A stretch of DNA of 64,000 nucleotides from Bacteroidales bacterium Bact_22 (GTDB lineage Bacteria > Bacteroidota > Bacteroidia > Bacteroidales > F082), in NCBI GenBank assembly GCA_001603665.1, contig LUZN01000020.1:1-64000 (forward strand), read 5' to 3'. A program made the translations under genes and the position numbers. Positions 37,778 to 47,290 of this stretch are shown here, piece by piece. The notes under the pieces are model-generated. The model was not told the DNA's origin and did no database searches. It saw nothing but the letters and a program-made list of their open reading frames with translations. Position 1 is the stretch's first letter, and each line of letters begins with the position of its first letter.

Positions 37778-38683
37778 ATGACATTCAGAAGAAAAGTTAC
37801 CGATTTCATTCAGGCACTCATGATGAAAAACAGCTTCACCGCTGATCTCATCATGAGAGTCAGCTACAGACATCATTCCGGGCATAAGCTGAACCTCGAG
37901 AACCCGCAGACGTGGTCGGAAAAGCTCATTTGGCTCAACAAATACTGGCAGCCCGAACTGAAATCGATAGGTGCCGACAAATACGCCGCGCGCGATTATA
38001 TCAAGAGTAAAGGTCTCGACGACATCCTCCTCGACCTCTACGGCGCCTGGGACGATGCCGATAAGATTGATTTTGAAGCACTTCCGCAGCGTTTCGTGAT
38101 GAAATGCAACCATGGATGCGGCTATAACATCATTGTCGAAGACAAGAAAGACCTCGACGTGCAGAAAAGCGTGAAACAGCTGAAGGAATGGATGAAAGTC
38201 GACTGGGGCGCTGTGACACCTGAGCGGCACTATCATTACATCAAGCCGATGATTATCTGCGAACAGTTCCTGCCGGTGAAAGATTACCGCGAGGTGAAGG
38301 ATTATAAGGTACATTGCTTCAACGGCGAGCCGAAGTTCATCGGTGTGTGCTACGACCGCGACATTGTGACGCGTCACTCGAAAGGCGCCATCTACTCGAC
38401 CGACTGGAAACGACTGTTTTTGCTGAAGGACGACGACCCTAATGACGACGGCAACGTCGAGAAACCTGAGGCTCTCGACAGGCTCATCGAGGTGGCGAAG
38501 AAGCTCTCTGAAGGCATCCCTTATGTGAGAGTCGACCTCTACGCTGTCGGCGAGCGCGTGTTCTTCGGCGAGATGACGTTCTCACCCGACGGCAACGTGC
38601 TCGACCGCGAATACACCTACGAGACGACGGTCGAGATGGGCAAATATATTGATTTACCTGAAAAAATTAGCAGAAAATGGTAA
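37778..38683 (+). CDS. TupA-like ATP-grasp ligase
   Basis: The 301-residue cytosolic enzyme belongs to the TupA-like ATP-grasp family, named after a teichuronopeptide gene. Recognisable blocks are LNLENPQTWSEKLIWLN near residue 35, FVMKCNHGCGYNII near 106 and VRVDLYAVGERVFFGEMTF near 250, where the metal-binding Asp and Glu lie. ATP-grasp enzymes join a carboxylate to an amine, so it may attach an amino acid or opine to a sugar. It overlaps the opine dehydrogenase gene by seven bases. Confidence 0.9.
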   Translation: MTFRRKVTDFIQALMMKNSFTADLIMRVSYRHHSGHKLNLENPQTWSEKLIWLNKYWQPELKSIGADKYAARDYIKSKGLDDILLDLYGAWDDADKIDFEALPQRFVMKCNHGCGYNIIVEDKKDLDVQKSVKQLKEWMKVDWGAVTPERHYHYIKPMIICEQFLPVKDYREVKDYKVHCFNGEPKFIGVCYDRDIVTRHSKGAIYSTDWKRLFLLKDDDPNDDGNVEKPEALDRLIEVAKKLSEGIPYVRVDLYAVGERVFFGEMTFSPDGNVLDREYTYETTVEMGKYIDLPEKISRKW

Positions 38684-39888
38684 AAAAGAAACAACTTGTA
38701 GTTTGCGGAGGCGGCAGCAGCGCCCACACGCTGATACCGTTTTTGAAAGACTCCGATTTTGAGGTGTCGATATTCACTTCAAAACCCGAAAAATGGCATC
38801 ACACCATCGAGCTTCAATACCAATCGCCCGACGGGAAGGTGCTCGCGACGTTTTCAGGTCCGCTGAAAAAAGCCTCCAGCAACGCTGCGGAGATCATCCC
38901 CGACGCCGACTACATAGTGTTTTGCATGCCAGTGCACAAATACAGGCTCGGACTTGAGGAGATCGCGCCGTATATCAACAGAAACAAGACCGTTTTCCTG
39001 GGCACCATGTACGGTCAGGGTGGCTGGAACTGGATGGTAAATGAAATCAAGCAGAAGTATTCGTACGACAACATCGTGACCTTCGCTTTCGGCCTCATTC
39101 CTTGGATTGCTAGGACCATTGAATATGGCAAGATAGGCGTCACCTACGGCTGCAAAGCTGCAAATTACGCCGCCTGTTACCCGAAATCGTATTTCAAGCA
39201 GATCGACGAGGAGTTTTTTGAGAATATATGTAAAAAATGGTTCGGGAAAGGCGCTGTGGAGCAGAGCGAAAACTTCATCTCGCTGACGCTTTCGGTCGAT
39301 AACCAGATAATTCACACCTCGCGCTGCTTCGGCTTGTATAAGGTTTATGGCCGTTATTGGAAAGAGAAGTCGGAAGTGCCAATGTTTTATAGGGATTACG
39401 ACGATATCTCGGCTAATCTGCTTGCCGATTTGGATAATGATTACACTAAGATAAGAGAAGAGATAAAAAGGCGCTATCCGCAGGAAAACTTCAAGTATAT
39501 GCTTGATTATCTGGCACTTGAGCGTTTTTCATATCAGTCGCATAACACCGACATCAAAGAGTCGTTCATCAACTCGCAGACGCTGGTGGCCATAGGCACG
39601 CCGGTGATTCAGAACAAAGAAGGCCTGTGGGAGATCAACAACAACTACAGGTTCTTCATGGACGACATCTACTATGGTAACTGCATTGCCAAGTGGATGG
39701 CTGAGCAGCTGAACATTGAGGTTCCGACCATCGACGCTATACTGCGTTGGGCACAGATGGTCAGAAATGAGCAGATTATCGATGAAAACGGTCGCCTGAT
39801 GATTGAAAATGAATGTCTTAGCGCGCCGTATAAGTCGGGAGTGCCTTGTTTTTACGGATTTAAAACCATCGAAGATATTATAGACTGA
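38677..39888 (+). CDS. Octopine/nopaline dehydrogenase-family protein
   Basis: The 403-residue protein has an N-terminal Rossmann domain with VVCGGGSSAHTL near residues 9-20, and a C-terminal helical octopine dehydrogenase domain with the catalytic-region histidine in SYQSHNTDIKES. Opine dehydrogenases reductively couple a keto acid to an amino acid using NAD(P)H. In a glycan cluster the product could be an opine such as N-(1-carboxyethyl)-amino acid, used as a decoration. It overlaps the flippase start by one base (TGATG). Substrates cannot be read from the sequence. Confidence 0.88.
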   Translation: MVKKKQLVVCGGGSSAHTLIPFLKDSDFEVSIFTSKPEKWHHTIELQYQSPDGKVLATFSGPLKKASSNAAEIIPDADYIVFCMPVHKYRLGLEEIAPYINRNKTVFLGTMYGQGGWNWMVNEIKQKYSYDNIVTFAFGLIPWIARTIEYGKIGVTYGCKAANYAACYPKSYFKQIDEEFFENICKKWFGKGAVEQSENFISLTLSVDNQIIHTSRCFGLYKVYGRYWKEKSEVPMFYRDYDDISANLLADLDNDYTKIREEIKRRYPQENFKYMLDYLALERFSYQSHNTDIKESFINSQTLVAIGTPVIQNKEGLWEINNNYRFFMDDIYYGNCIAKWMAEQLNIEVPTIDAILRWAQMVRNEQIIDENGRLMIENECLSAPYKSGVPCFYGFKTIEDIID

Positions 39889-41333
39889 TGTCGTTAGGTC
39901 AACAGACGGTTAGCGGAGTGGCTTGGACCACGGTGCAGCGATTTGTCACGCTTTTCCTGGCGTTTGTGGCGAATCTCGTGCTTGCCCGTCTGCTTTCGCC
40001 CGACGATTTCGGCTGCATAGCCCTGCTGATGGTTTTCATCTCGCTGTCGCAGATATTTGTCGACGGCGGCTTCGGCGCGGCTTTGATACAGAAGAAAGAG
40101 CCCACGCAGGCCGACTATTCCACCATTTTCTACTGGAACCTGCTGCTCGCGCTGGGATTGTATTTCCTGCTGTTTTTCTGCGCGCCCGTCATCGCCAGAT
40201 ACTACGAGATACCAATTCTCAAAGACATCTTGAGGGTTCAGGGCTTGATTATCATCCTCGACTCGTTTGGACTTGTCCACAAGAACAACCTCCGCAAGAC
40301 GCTGCAGTTTAAGAAGATATCGCTGATAGTCCTGGGCGCCAACTTCATCGCTGTGGTTGTGGCTATCACCATGGCTTACAACGGCTTCGGAGTATGGTGC
40401 CTAGTCGCTCAGCAGCTGCTGATAAGCGGCATGACGACGGCTTTGTTCTGGATTTTCAACAGGTGGAAGCCGTCGCTGGTGTTCAGCAAGCAGTCGTTCA
40501 AAGAACTGTTCGGCTTCGGCGGGTTCATACTTCTTTCGAATATGATTGTGACCTTTACAAATGAGGTTCAATCACTTATCATGGGTAAGCTTTACACAGC
40601 GAGGGACGTCGGACTCTATTCGCAGGCGCGTAAGTTTGAGTCGATAATGTCGGGTACACCGTCGACTGTCGTGAATCAGGTGACGTTCCCGGTTTTCTCG
40701 AAGTTTCAGAACGACATACCGCAGCTGACAAACATCTTGCGAAGAATCACCAAAGTGATGGCTTTTGTGGTGTTTCCAGCGATGATATTAGTGATTTTGA
40801 TAGCAAAGCCTGCCATTGTGCTGATGCTCACCGACAAATGGGTCGACTGCGTGCCGTTTTTCCAGATTCTGTGTATCGGAGGCATGGCCGAGGCGCTTGG
40901 CGACATCAACTACAACGCGGTGGCGGCCATCGGCAAGAGCAGGGTTTTGTTTAGGTGGACGTGCATCAAGTCGGTGTTGGGCATACTGCTGATCGTCGGC
41001 GGCTCGTTTTTCGGCGTGAGGGGGATAATCTGGGCGGTGACAATACGCTTTTACCTTGTTTTCCTGATACATGCGTCGCTGGCGGCACATTATCTCAATT
41101 TCAACATATTCACTCAGCTGAAGGATTTGTTTGAGATAGCGCTCGTCTCGGCGGCGGCCGGTGCGTTGGCGTATATCGTCAGCACTAAGCTCTTTATGAG
41201 TTTGAATATGTACTATCTCGCTGGCATTCAGATAGTTATCTACGCTGTGGCATATTTCCTGTTGGCTTATGTGTTCAGCAAGCCGATGTTCGGCGAGGTG
41301 AAATATATAATCGGGATGTTTAAGAAAAGATGA
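39888..41333 (+). CDS. wzx: Wzx-type oligosaccharide flippase
   Basis: The 481-residue membrane protein of the MOP superfamily has twelve to fourteen hydrophobic helices. It would move lipid-linked repeat units across the inner membrane. The N-terminal QTVSGVAWTTVQRF and the FGCIALLMVF helix are typical of polysaccharide flippases. Both ends overlap neighbours (TGATG at the start, ATGA at the end), so it is embedded in a tightly coupled operon. Confidence 0.92.
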   Translation: MSLGQQTVSGVAWTTVQRFVTLFLAFVANLVLARLLSPDDFGCIALLMVFISLSQIFVDGGFGAALIQKKEPTQADYSTIFYWNLLLALGLYFLLFFCAPVIARYYEIPILKDILRVQGLIIILDSFGLVHKNNLRKTLQFKKISLIVLGANFIAVVVAITMAYNGFGVWCLVAQQLLISGMTTALFWIFNRWKPSLVFSKQSFKELFGFGGFILLSNMIVTFTNEVQSLIMGKLYTARDVGLYSQARKFESIMSGTPSTVVNQVTFPVFSKFQNDIPQLTNILRRITKVMAFVVFPAMILVILIAKPAIVLMLTDKWVDCVPFFQILCIGGMAEALGDINYNAVAAIGKSRVLFRWTCIKSVLGILLIVGGSFFGVRGIIWAVTIRFYLVFLIHASLAAHYLNFNIFTQLKDLFEIALVSAAAGALAYIVSTKLFMSLNMYYLAGIQIVIYAVAYFLLAYVFSKPMFGEVKYIIGMFKKR

Positions 41334-42430
41334 AGATTTGCTGCATTTTCAATATGGCCCCGCATTACCGTATGCCGATTTTCTCGAAGATGAGCGAGAA
41401 TTTCGACTGTGATTTCTATTTCGGCGACCATATGCAGCAGCCGATTAAGAAGCTGAATTACAACGAGTTACAAGGATTTAAGAAGGAGTTTCACAACGTC
41501 TTTTTCGGGAATTCTTTTTATTGGCAAAGAAAATCCGTCAGACTTGCTTTCAAGAAATACGATTATTTTCTGCTGAGCGGCGAGCCGTTTTGTATCTCAT
41601 ATTGGTTTATCTTGTTGATAGCCAAGTTGTTAGGAAAGAAAACAGTCACTTGGACGCATGGTTTTTACGGCAGGGAAAGCGGCATTAAAAAGGTAGTAAA
41701 GAGAGCGTTTTTCAAACTTTTCACCAAGATAATGGTCTATACCGATTATTCCATCGATTTGATGAAAAAAGAAGGTATCAAACCAGAGAAAATGTTTTGC
41801 ATTGCGAACTCTTTAGATACTGATAATCAGTTAGTTATAAGAAAGAAGCTTAAGAAGACAGATATTTTCACTTCGCATTTCGGCAACGACGATCCGGTGA
41901 TGATGTACATCGGGAGGATTCAGAAGATTAAGCGTCTGGATTTGTTGGTTGAGAGTTTTTATAAGCTTAAAAATGAAGGTGTGAAATGCAACCTTCTGAT
42001 TGTCGGGAAAGATGATGAAAATGTCGATTTGCCAAAGATTATCAATGAGTTAGGATTGGAAGACTCGGTTTGGTTATATGGTCCGTGTTACGATGAGGAG
42101 GCGATTGGGGAGATGTTTTACAACTCTGCGGTCTGTGTCTCGCCTGGCAATGTCGGCCTGACTTCGATACATGCCCTGACGTATGGCTGTCCGGTGGTGA
42201 CGCACGACAATTTCCCGTACCAAATGCCTGAGTTTGAGGCGATTACGCCTGATGTCACCGGCAGTTTCTTCAAGATGGACGACGTTGACGATCTGACCGA
42301 AAAGATTCGTTTTTGGCTTGAAAAGTCGACTGATGAGCGCGAAGCGACACGGTCGGCGGCCTACCGAACGATTGATGAGAAGTGGAACATACATTACCAG
42401 CTTGAGGTGATGAAAAAAGTTTTTGTGTGA
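41330..42430 (+). CDS. Glycosyltransferase family 4 enzyme
   Basis: The 366-residue GT-B enzyme has an N-terminal NMAPHYRMPIF acceptor loop and a C-terminal nucleotide-sugar domain with MYIGRIQKIKRLDLLVESF. The last motif reads GLTSIHALTYGCPVV where the usual EGFGLPLLEA stretch lies, so the first glutamate of the EX7E motif is replaced. It would add a sugar to the lipid-linked glycan at the cytoplasmic face. Sugar and linkage are not predicted. Confidence 0.88.
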   Translation: MKICCIFNMAPHYRMPIFSKMSENFDCDFYFGDHMQQPIKKLNYNELQGFKKEFHNVFFGNSFYWQRKSVRLAFKKYDYFLLSGEPFCISYWFILLIAKLLGKKTVTWTHGFYGRESGIKKVVKRAFFKLFTKIMVYTDYSIDLMKKEGIKPEKMFCIANSLDTDNQLVIRKKLKKTDIFTSHFGNDDPVMMYIGRIQKIKRLDLLVESFYKLKNEGVKCNLLIVGKDDENVDLPKIINELGLEDSVWLYGPCYDEEAIGEMFYNSAVCVSPGNVGLTSIHALTYGCPVVTHDNFPYQMPEFEAITPDVTGSFFKMDDVDDLTEKIRFWLEKSTDEREATRSAAYRTIDEKWNIHYQLEVMKKVFV

Positions 42431-43644
42431 TGCCGAAGATTATCCAGATAAACACCGCTTTGAACTGTGGCTCGCACGGTAGAATCGTGGAGCAGATTTC
42501 GCGTGTGGCCGCCGACCGTGGCTTCGACACGACGATAGTCCATGGCGCGCGTTATCTGAATAAGTCGCAATTCGCTGATATTCAGACGACTACAAAAAAC
42601 CAGGAGAGGCTGAATGGGGTGAGAAGTCTGCTGTTCGACGCTCACGGATTAGGATTGAAATGTGCGACAAAGTCGTTGATAGTCAAGATGAAAGAGATAA
42701 AGCCCGACATCGTTCATCTGCATAACATCCACGGGTATTATCTGAACTACAAGATTTTGTTCGATTATCTCGCCGAGAGCGGCGTTCCGGTGGTGTGGAC
42801 TCTCCACGACTGCTGGAGCATGACGGGCCATTGTTCGCAGTTTGAGAACTACAATTGTGACAAATGGAAGACGCAATGTTATGATTGTCAGCACCTTATG
42901 GATTGGTATCCGAAGTCGATAATCGACAGGTCGAAGCGCAATTTTGAGTTGAAGAAACAATGTTTTACCTCGGTGAAAAACATGACGATAGTGCCCGTCT
43001 CACACTGGCTGGAAGATGTAGTGAAGCAGTCATTTCTCGCGAAATTCCCAATAAAAGTTATCAACAACGGCGTCGATTTATCGTTGTTCCAACCACGTAG
43101 GGACACATCGAATGTGTCTGCGATTGGCGCCAAATTCACCATCCTAGGCGTCGCCTCCAATTGGGACGACGATAAAGGCGTGAAAGAGTTTGTGCAGTTG
43201 TCGCAGAACCCTGATTATCAGGTGATTATGGTCGGAGTGAATGATAAGTTGAGCAAGCGGCTGCCGGATGCGATTATCAAAGTGGCGAGGACTAACAGTC
43301 AGGAGGAGCTGGCGAAGTATTATTCGATGGCCGATGTGTTTGTGAATCCGACATATAAAGACACTTTCCCGACGACTAACCTCGAGGCACTGGCTTGCGG
43401 AACGCCAGTGATTACTTACAAAACCGGCGGCAGTCCCGAGTCTATCACTCCTGAAACTGGTATCGTGGTCGAAAAAGGTGATTTCGGTCAGCTTTGCGAG
43501 GCCATCGAGACCATCCGAAAGAACGGAAAGAGTTGTTATTCAGAGAGTTGCAGGGAGCGGGCCGAGAAGTTTTACAATAAAGACGATCGTTTTAAAGATT
43601 ATATCGATTTGTATGAAAATATCCTTGATAACAGTCACGTTTAA
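42430..43644 (+). CDS. Glycosyltransferase family 4 enzyme with an embedded repeat
   Basis: The 404-residue GT-B enzyme starts INTALNCGSHGRIVEQIS. It has a DIVHLHNIHGYYLNY segment and a cysteine-rich stretch CSQFENYNCDKW then CYDCQH (about residues 135-155), as in WcaC-like enzymes. The C-terminal domain includes NLEALACGTPVITY with the EX7E glutamate region. Residues 223-230 (RRDTSNVS) are encoded by a palindromic repeat in frame, just before the nucleotide-sugar domain. The ATG at 42430 overlaps the previous stop (TGATG). Confidence 0.9.
   Translation: MPKIIQINTALNCGSHGRIVEQISRVAADRGFDTTIVHGARYLNKSQFADIQTTTKNQERLNGVRSLLFDAHGLGLKCATKSLIVKMKEIKPDIVHLHNIHGYYLNYKILFDYLAESGVPVVWTLHDCWSMTGHCSQFENYNCDKWKTQCYDCQHLMDWYPKSIIDRSKRNFELKKQCFTSVKNMTIVPVSHWLEDVVKQSFLAKFPIKVINNGVDLSLFQPRRDTSNVSAIGAKFTILGVASNWDDDKGVKEFVQLSQNPDYQVIMVGVNDKLSKRLPDAIIKVARTNSQEELAKYYSMADVFVNPTYKDTFPTTNLEALACGTPVITYKTGGSPESITPETGIVVEKGDFGQLCEAIETIRKNGKSCYSESCRERAEKFYNKDDRFKDYIDLYENILDNSHV
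43097..43118. repeat. GTAGGGAC palindromic repeat inside a glycosyltransferase gene
   Basis: GTAGGGACACATCGAATGTGTC contains a perfect 7-bp stem (GACACAT, loop CGA, ATGTGTC). Its GTAGGGA start also begins the hairpins at 3396-3425 (minus strand) and 51407-51432. Confidence 0.55.
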
Positions 43645-44374
43645 CAGTGCCGAGACCTTGCGCGACACCATGCAAAGTGTTCTTAATCAGACGTTTAAGG
43701 ACATCGACTACATCATTGTCGACGGCAACTCGAAGGATGGCACCTTGGACATCGTGAAGGAGTTCGAGCCTAAGTTCGAAGGCCGGTTGCGCTGGGTTTC
43801 CGAACCCGACAAGGGCATCTACGACGCCATGAACAAAGGAGTGAAGATGGCCCAGGGCGACGTGGTGGGGATCCTCAACAGCGACGACTTCTTTGCATCG
43901 GACCACGTGCTGCAGACGGTTGCCGACGCTTTTGCCGGAAACCCAGCGCTGGAAGGCGTCTACGCCGATGTGCGTTACGTCAACTGGCACGACACCACGA
44001 AGACCGTGAGGATGTTTTCGGGTAAGGACTTTAAGCGTGAGAAACTATGTTGGGGAAAGATGCCGCCGCATCCGTCGTTCTACGTGAAGCGCAGCTGCTA
44101 CGACCGTTTCGGTCTCTATAGCCTCGACTACCCGATATGTTCCGACTACGACATGTTTGTCAAGATGATATGGGTCGGCAACATCAACACATTGTATATC
44201 AACGATGTATTTGTCAACATGCGGAGCGGCGGCACCTCGTCGAACGGCATCAGAGTGCATCGTAAGATAATGCGCGAAAGGGTGCGCTGCGTGCGCGAAC
44301 ACAAGATGCCAAGCAACTTCTTCAAGCAAAACTGGCGTTATTTCGAGAGAATTATAAGTCTGATAAAAAAATAA
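43613..44374 (+). CDS. Glycosyltransferase family 2 enzyme
   Basis: The 253-residue GT-A enzyme starts MKISLITVTFNSAETLRD and has the motifs DYIIVDGNSKDGT and GILNSDDFF, where the metal-binding aspartates lie. The KMPPHPSFYVKRSCYD segment is typical of WcaA/WcaE-type transferases. The ATG at 43613 lies 32 bases inside the previous gene and gives the canonical GT2 start. It would act on lipid-linked intermediates at the inner membrane. Confidence 0.9.
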   Translation: MKISLITVTFNSAETLRDTMQSVLNQTFKDIDYIIVDGNSKDGTLDIVKEFEPKFEGRLRWVSEPDKGIYDAMNKGVKMAQGDVVGILNSDDFFASDHVLQTVADAFAGNPALEGVYADVRYVNWHDTTKTVRMFSGKDFKREKLCWGKMPPHPSFYVKRSCYDRFGLYSLDYPICSDYDMFVKMIWVGNINTLYINDVFVNMRSGGTSSNGIRVHRKIMRERVRCVREHKMPSNFFKQNWRYFERIISLIKK

Positions 44375-44380
44375 TTACAA

Positions 44381-45745
44381 ATGAAAGAGAAACTAAAATA
44401 CTTCTACATCCTGGTCTGCAACATCCTCATCACGATGATTGCGGCCGTCCCTTACATTTGGATATGGCACAAATACCTTAACCAATTGCTGTTCAAGGAG
44501 TTCCTCTTCAAAGGAAACTACGCGATGTATTTCATCTACATCGTCTTTGTGATTGTTTTTGTCAATATGTTCGGCGGCTACAAGCTGAACGTGAGCAAAA
44601 AATCGAACGTGCTGCTGTCGCAATGCGTCGGATTGCTGTGCGTCAACATCTGCGAGATCATGATCACCGACCTGATGGTGGGATATTTCTGGATGATACC
44701 ACGACTCTCCGTGTATTTCCTGCAGATTTTCATCGTTCAGGTTGTGCTTCTTTTCCTTTTCACGATAGTGATTATCGTAGTCTACCGCAAGACTTTCCCG
44801 CCTTACAACGTGCTTCACATTTATGGAAGTTATAAAAACAACCTTAAAGAGAAGATGATGGATAGAGGCGATAACTATCAGATAGTCAAGGAGATATATT
44901 GCTTGGATGCACTTGAGGATTTGATTAACCTGATTCAACCTTACGACCTGATTCTTGTCAACGACGTGCCCACCGAGGTGCGAAATAAGATTTTGAAGGC
45001 TTGTTTCAAGAATAACAAAAAGGTCTACATCACCCCGAAGATTTCGGATATCATCATCCGCGGATGCGAAAATCTGGCCGTCTTCGACACGCCTTTGCTG
45101 TTTGCCAATGACACCGTGCTAACCATCCCGGAGCGCATAGTGAAACGCAGTTTCGACATCTTCCTTTCGGCAATAGGATTGATAGTGCTTTCGCCGATAA
45201 TGATACTCGTCTCGCTGGCTATTTTCTGCTACGACAGAGGTCCTGTGTTTTATCGTCAGACGCGATACACCAAAGGCGGAAAGACCTTTAAAATCTTGAA
45301 GTTCCGCAGCATGATACCCGATGCCGAGAAGGATGGCGTGGCGCGTCTGGCTTCAGAGAATGACGACCGCATCACGCCTATCGGAAAGTTCCTGAGAGCC
45401 TGCCGTCTCGACGAGCTCCCGCAGTTTTTCAACATACTTGCGGGCGACATGAGCTTCGTGGGACCGCGTCCCGAACGCCCGGAGATTGCTGATGAATACA
45501 CCAAGGAGGTGCCTGAGTTTGCCTTCCGTCTACGTGTCAAGGCCGGACTGACGGGCTACGCGCAGGTGTTCGGAAAATACAACACCACCTCGTACGACAA
45601 GCTCAAACTCGACATGATCTACGTCGAGCACGCCTCGCTGCTCACCGACCTGAAGCTTTTGCTTCTCACCTTGAAGGTCATCTTCATTAGAGAAAGCACC
45701 GAGGGCCTGGAAAAAGGACAGATAACAGCTTCAAACAAGAAATGA
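44381..45745 (+). CDS. Polyprenyl-phosphate phosphoglycosyl transferase (WbaP/WcaJ type)
   Basis: The 454-residue enzyme has four N-terminal helices, a central domain and the C-terminal bacterial sugar transferase domain. The latter starts at about residue 260 (KRSFDIFLSAIGLIVLSP) and contains KFRSMIPDAE, RLDELPQFFNIL and SFVGPRPERPE. It starts glycan assembly by moving a sugar-1-phosphate onto undecaprenyl phosphate. A second, short enzyme of the same kind closes the cluster. Confidence 0.93.
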   Translation: MKEKLKYFYILVCNILITMIAAVPYIWIWHKYLNQLLFKEFLFKGNYAMYFIYIVFVIVFVNMFGGYKLNVSKKSNVLLSQCVGLLCVNICEIMITDLMVGYFWMIPRLSVYFLQIFIVQVVLLFLFTIVIIVVYRKTFPPYNVLHIYGSYKNNLKEKMMDRGDNYQIVKEIYCLDALEDLINLIQPYDLILVNDVPTEVRNKILKACFKNNKKVYITPKISDIIIRGCENLAVFDTPLLFANDTVLTIPERIVKRSFDIFLSAIGLIVLSPIMILVSLAIFCYDRGPVFYRQTRYTKGGKTFKILKFRSMIPDAEKDGVARLASENDDRITPIGKFLRACRLDELPQFFNILAGDMSFVGPRPERPEIADEYTKEVPEFAFRLRVKAGLTGYAQVFGKYNTTSYDKLKLDMIYVEHASLLTDLKLLLLTLKVIFIRESTEGLEKGQITASNKK

Positions 45746-46494
45746 CGCCGCTGGTTTCCATAATAATGCCTAGCTACAACGCCGAGCGCTACATCGCGCA
45801 GAGCATTGAGTCGGTTTTGTCGCAGACCTACACCAATTGGGGACTGATAATCACCGATGGTCCGTCATCCGACAAAACAGCAGCAATTGCAAAAGAATAT
45901 TGCGATAAGGACGATCGCATACATCTGATAGTTCCTCAGCAACATCAAGATATTGCGGAGGCTCGCCACACTTCTATCCAAAATTCCAAAGGAAGATTTT
46001 TGGCTTTTCTTGACAGTGATGATATTTGGGTGAAAGATAAGCTCGAGAGGCAAGTTGCATTTATGCTTGAACATGACTATGCGTTTACTTACTCCGATTA
46101 TCAAACTATAGATTCAGATGGGAACTTGACGGGTAAAACAATTCATAATGGCGGTGTGGTTGATTACCATAAATATCTGAGAAACACAATCATAGGATGT
46201 GGCAGCGTGATGATTGATACTGAAAAAGTTGGACAGATACTTTTGCCGTCAAACGAGGTGAATGACGACATGGGTTTATGGTGTTCGTTGTTCAGAACAG
46301 GCATCAAGGCATATCCTATCGACGAGGTTATGTATTATTATCGCATCAGGAACGACGGAGCGTCGAGTCAAAGGTTTAAAATGATGCGAAGTGTTTGGAA
46401 AGTGTATAGAAAACAAGAAAAAATGTCATTTTTAAAATCGACTTCTTGTTTTATGAGTTATGCTTATCATGCTATAAAAAAGCGCATAAAATAG
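45742..46494 (+). CDS. Glycosyltransferase family 2 enzyme
   Basis: The 250-residue GT-A enzyme starts VSIIMPSYNAERYIAQSIES and has GRFLAFLDSDDIW with the metal-binding aspartates. Base composition changes within the gene: the first 130 bases resemble the neighbours, while the rest is clearly AT-richer. It overlaps the sugar transferase by four bases (ATGA). Confidence 0.9.
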   Translation: MTPLVSIIMPSYNAERYIAQSIESVLSQTYTNWGLIITDGPSSDKTAAIAKEYCDKDDRIHLIVPQQHQDIAEARHTSIQNSKGRFLAFLDSDDIWVKDKLERQVAFMLEHDYAFTYSDYQTIDSDGNLTGKTIHNGGVVDYHKYLRNTIIGCGSVMIDTEKVGQILLPSNEVNDDMGLWCSLFRTGIKAYPIDEVMYYYRIRNDGASSQRFKMMRSVWKVYRKQEKMSFLKSTSCFMSYAYHAIKKRIK

Positions 46495-47288
46495 TGTTCG
46501 GTTATTTCATATATCGTCATGCTTGGAGATATGCTTTAGCTCCTGATAAAGAATCGCAACTTACTGATTCTCAATGCAAAGCATTGCTGAAAAATGGCGG
46601 ATGGATGATTCGTAATACTTTTGATTTCGATTGTAATACACCTACTGATTTTTGGTACTTGATAAAGGATTCGTATGGAGGAATGGAGGAGCTTACTAAA
46701 AACAATAGGCAGAAGATACGTAAAGCATTCAGATTGCTGGAATTTAAGCTTGTCGATAAGAGTCTTATTGCAGAAAAAGGATACGAAATCACTCAAAAAA
46801 CATACGATGATTATAGGATTAAGGACAGAAGGATGAATAAAAGGATCTTTAATGATCTTTTACAATTATGGGATGAAAAAACTTATGATTTTTGGGGATT
46901 TTTTGATAGAAAAGACGGCCGTTTGATAGGATTTTGTGTCATAAAAGTCTTTGATGACTGTTGTTTGTATGATACGGTGTGTGTGTTGCCTGAGTATAAA
47001 TATAATAAGTCGGGAGTTTATTATGGGAAATACCATATAACAAACGAATATTATTTAAAAGAGAAACATTTCAAATATGTATTTGACGGCACGCGTACCA
47101 TCACCGAACACTCTAATATTCAAGAGTTTTTAGTACAGAATTTTAATTTTCGAAGAGCTTATTGCAAGCTTCAAATCAAATATAAATGGTGGTTTGGAAT
47201 CATTGTGAGGCTGTTGCTGCCGTTTAGAAAGATTATTAAAAATAGAAATGTCAGGGCGGTTCTTAATATGCATTTGATGCAGTCGTAA
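46494..47288 (+). CDS. GNAT-like acyltransferase
   Basis: The roughly 264-residue protein resembles GNAT/FemAB-fold transferases, with segments YDFWGFFDRKDGRLIGF and DDCCLYDTVCVLPEYK typical of the beta core. It is AT-rich, including ATA and TTA codons unlike the rest of the cluster. The start is uncertain: GTG at 46494 couples to the previous stop (TAGTG), which matches the overlap pattern of this operon, whereas a TTG at 46446 would add 16 residues. It may acetylate or acylate a sugar or amine on the glycan. Confidence 0.7.
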   Translation: MFGYFIYRHAWRYALAPDKESQLTDSQCKALLKNGGWMIRNTFDFDCNTPTDFWYLIKDSYGGMEELTKNNRQKIRKAFRLLEFKLVDKSLIAEKGYEITQKTYDDYRIKDRRMNKRIFNDLLQLWDEKTYDFWGFFDRKDGRLIGFCVIKVFDDCCLYDTVCVLPEYKYNKSGVYYGKYHITNEYYLKEKHFKYVFDGTRTITEHSNIQEFLVQNFNFRRAYCKLQIKYKWWFGIIVRLLLPFRKIIKNRNVRAVLNMHLMQS

Positions 47289-47290
47289 AG

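Noticed and set aside
37025-38377. 450-residue minus-strand open frame across the Wzi-like and ATP-grasp genes
   Set aside because: It spans two well-supported genes and the gap between them, and shows no domain, signal peptide or promoter.
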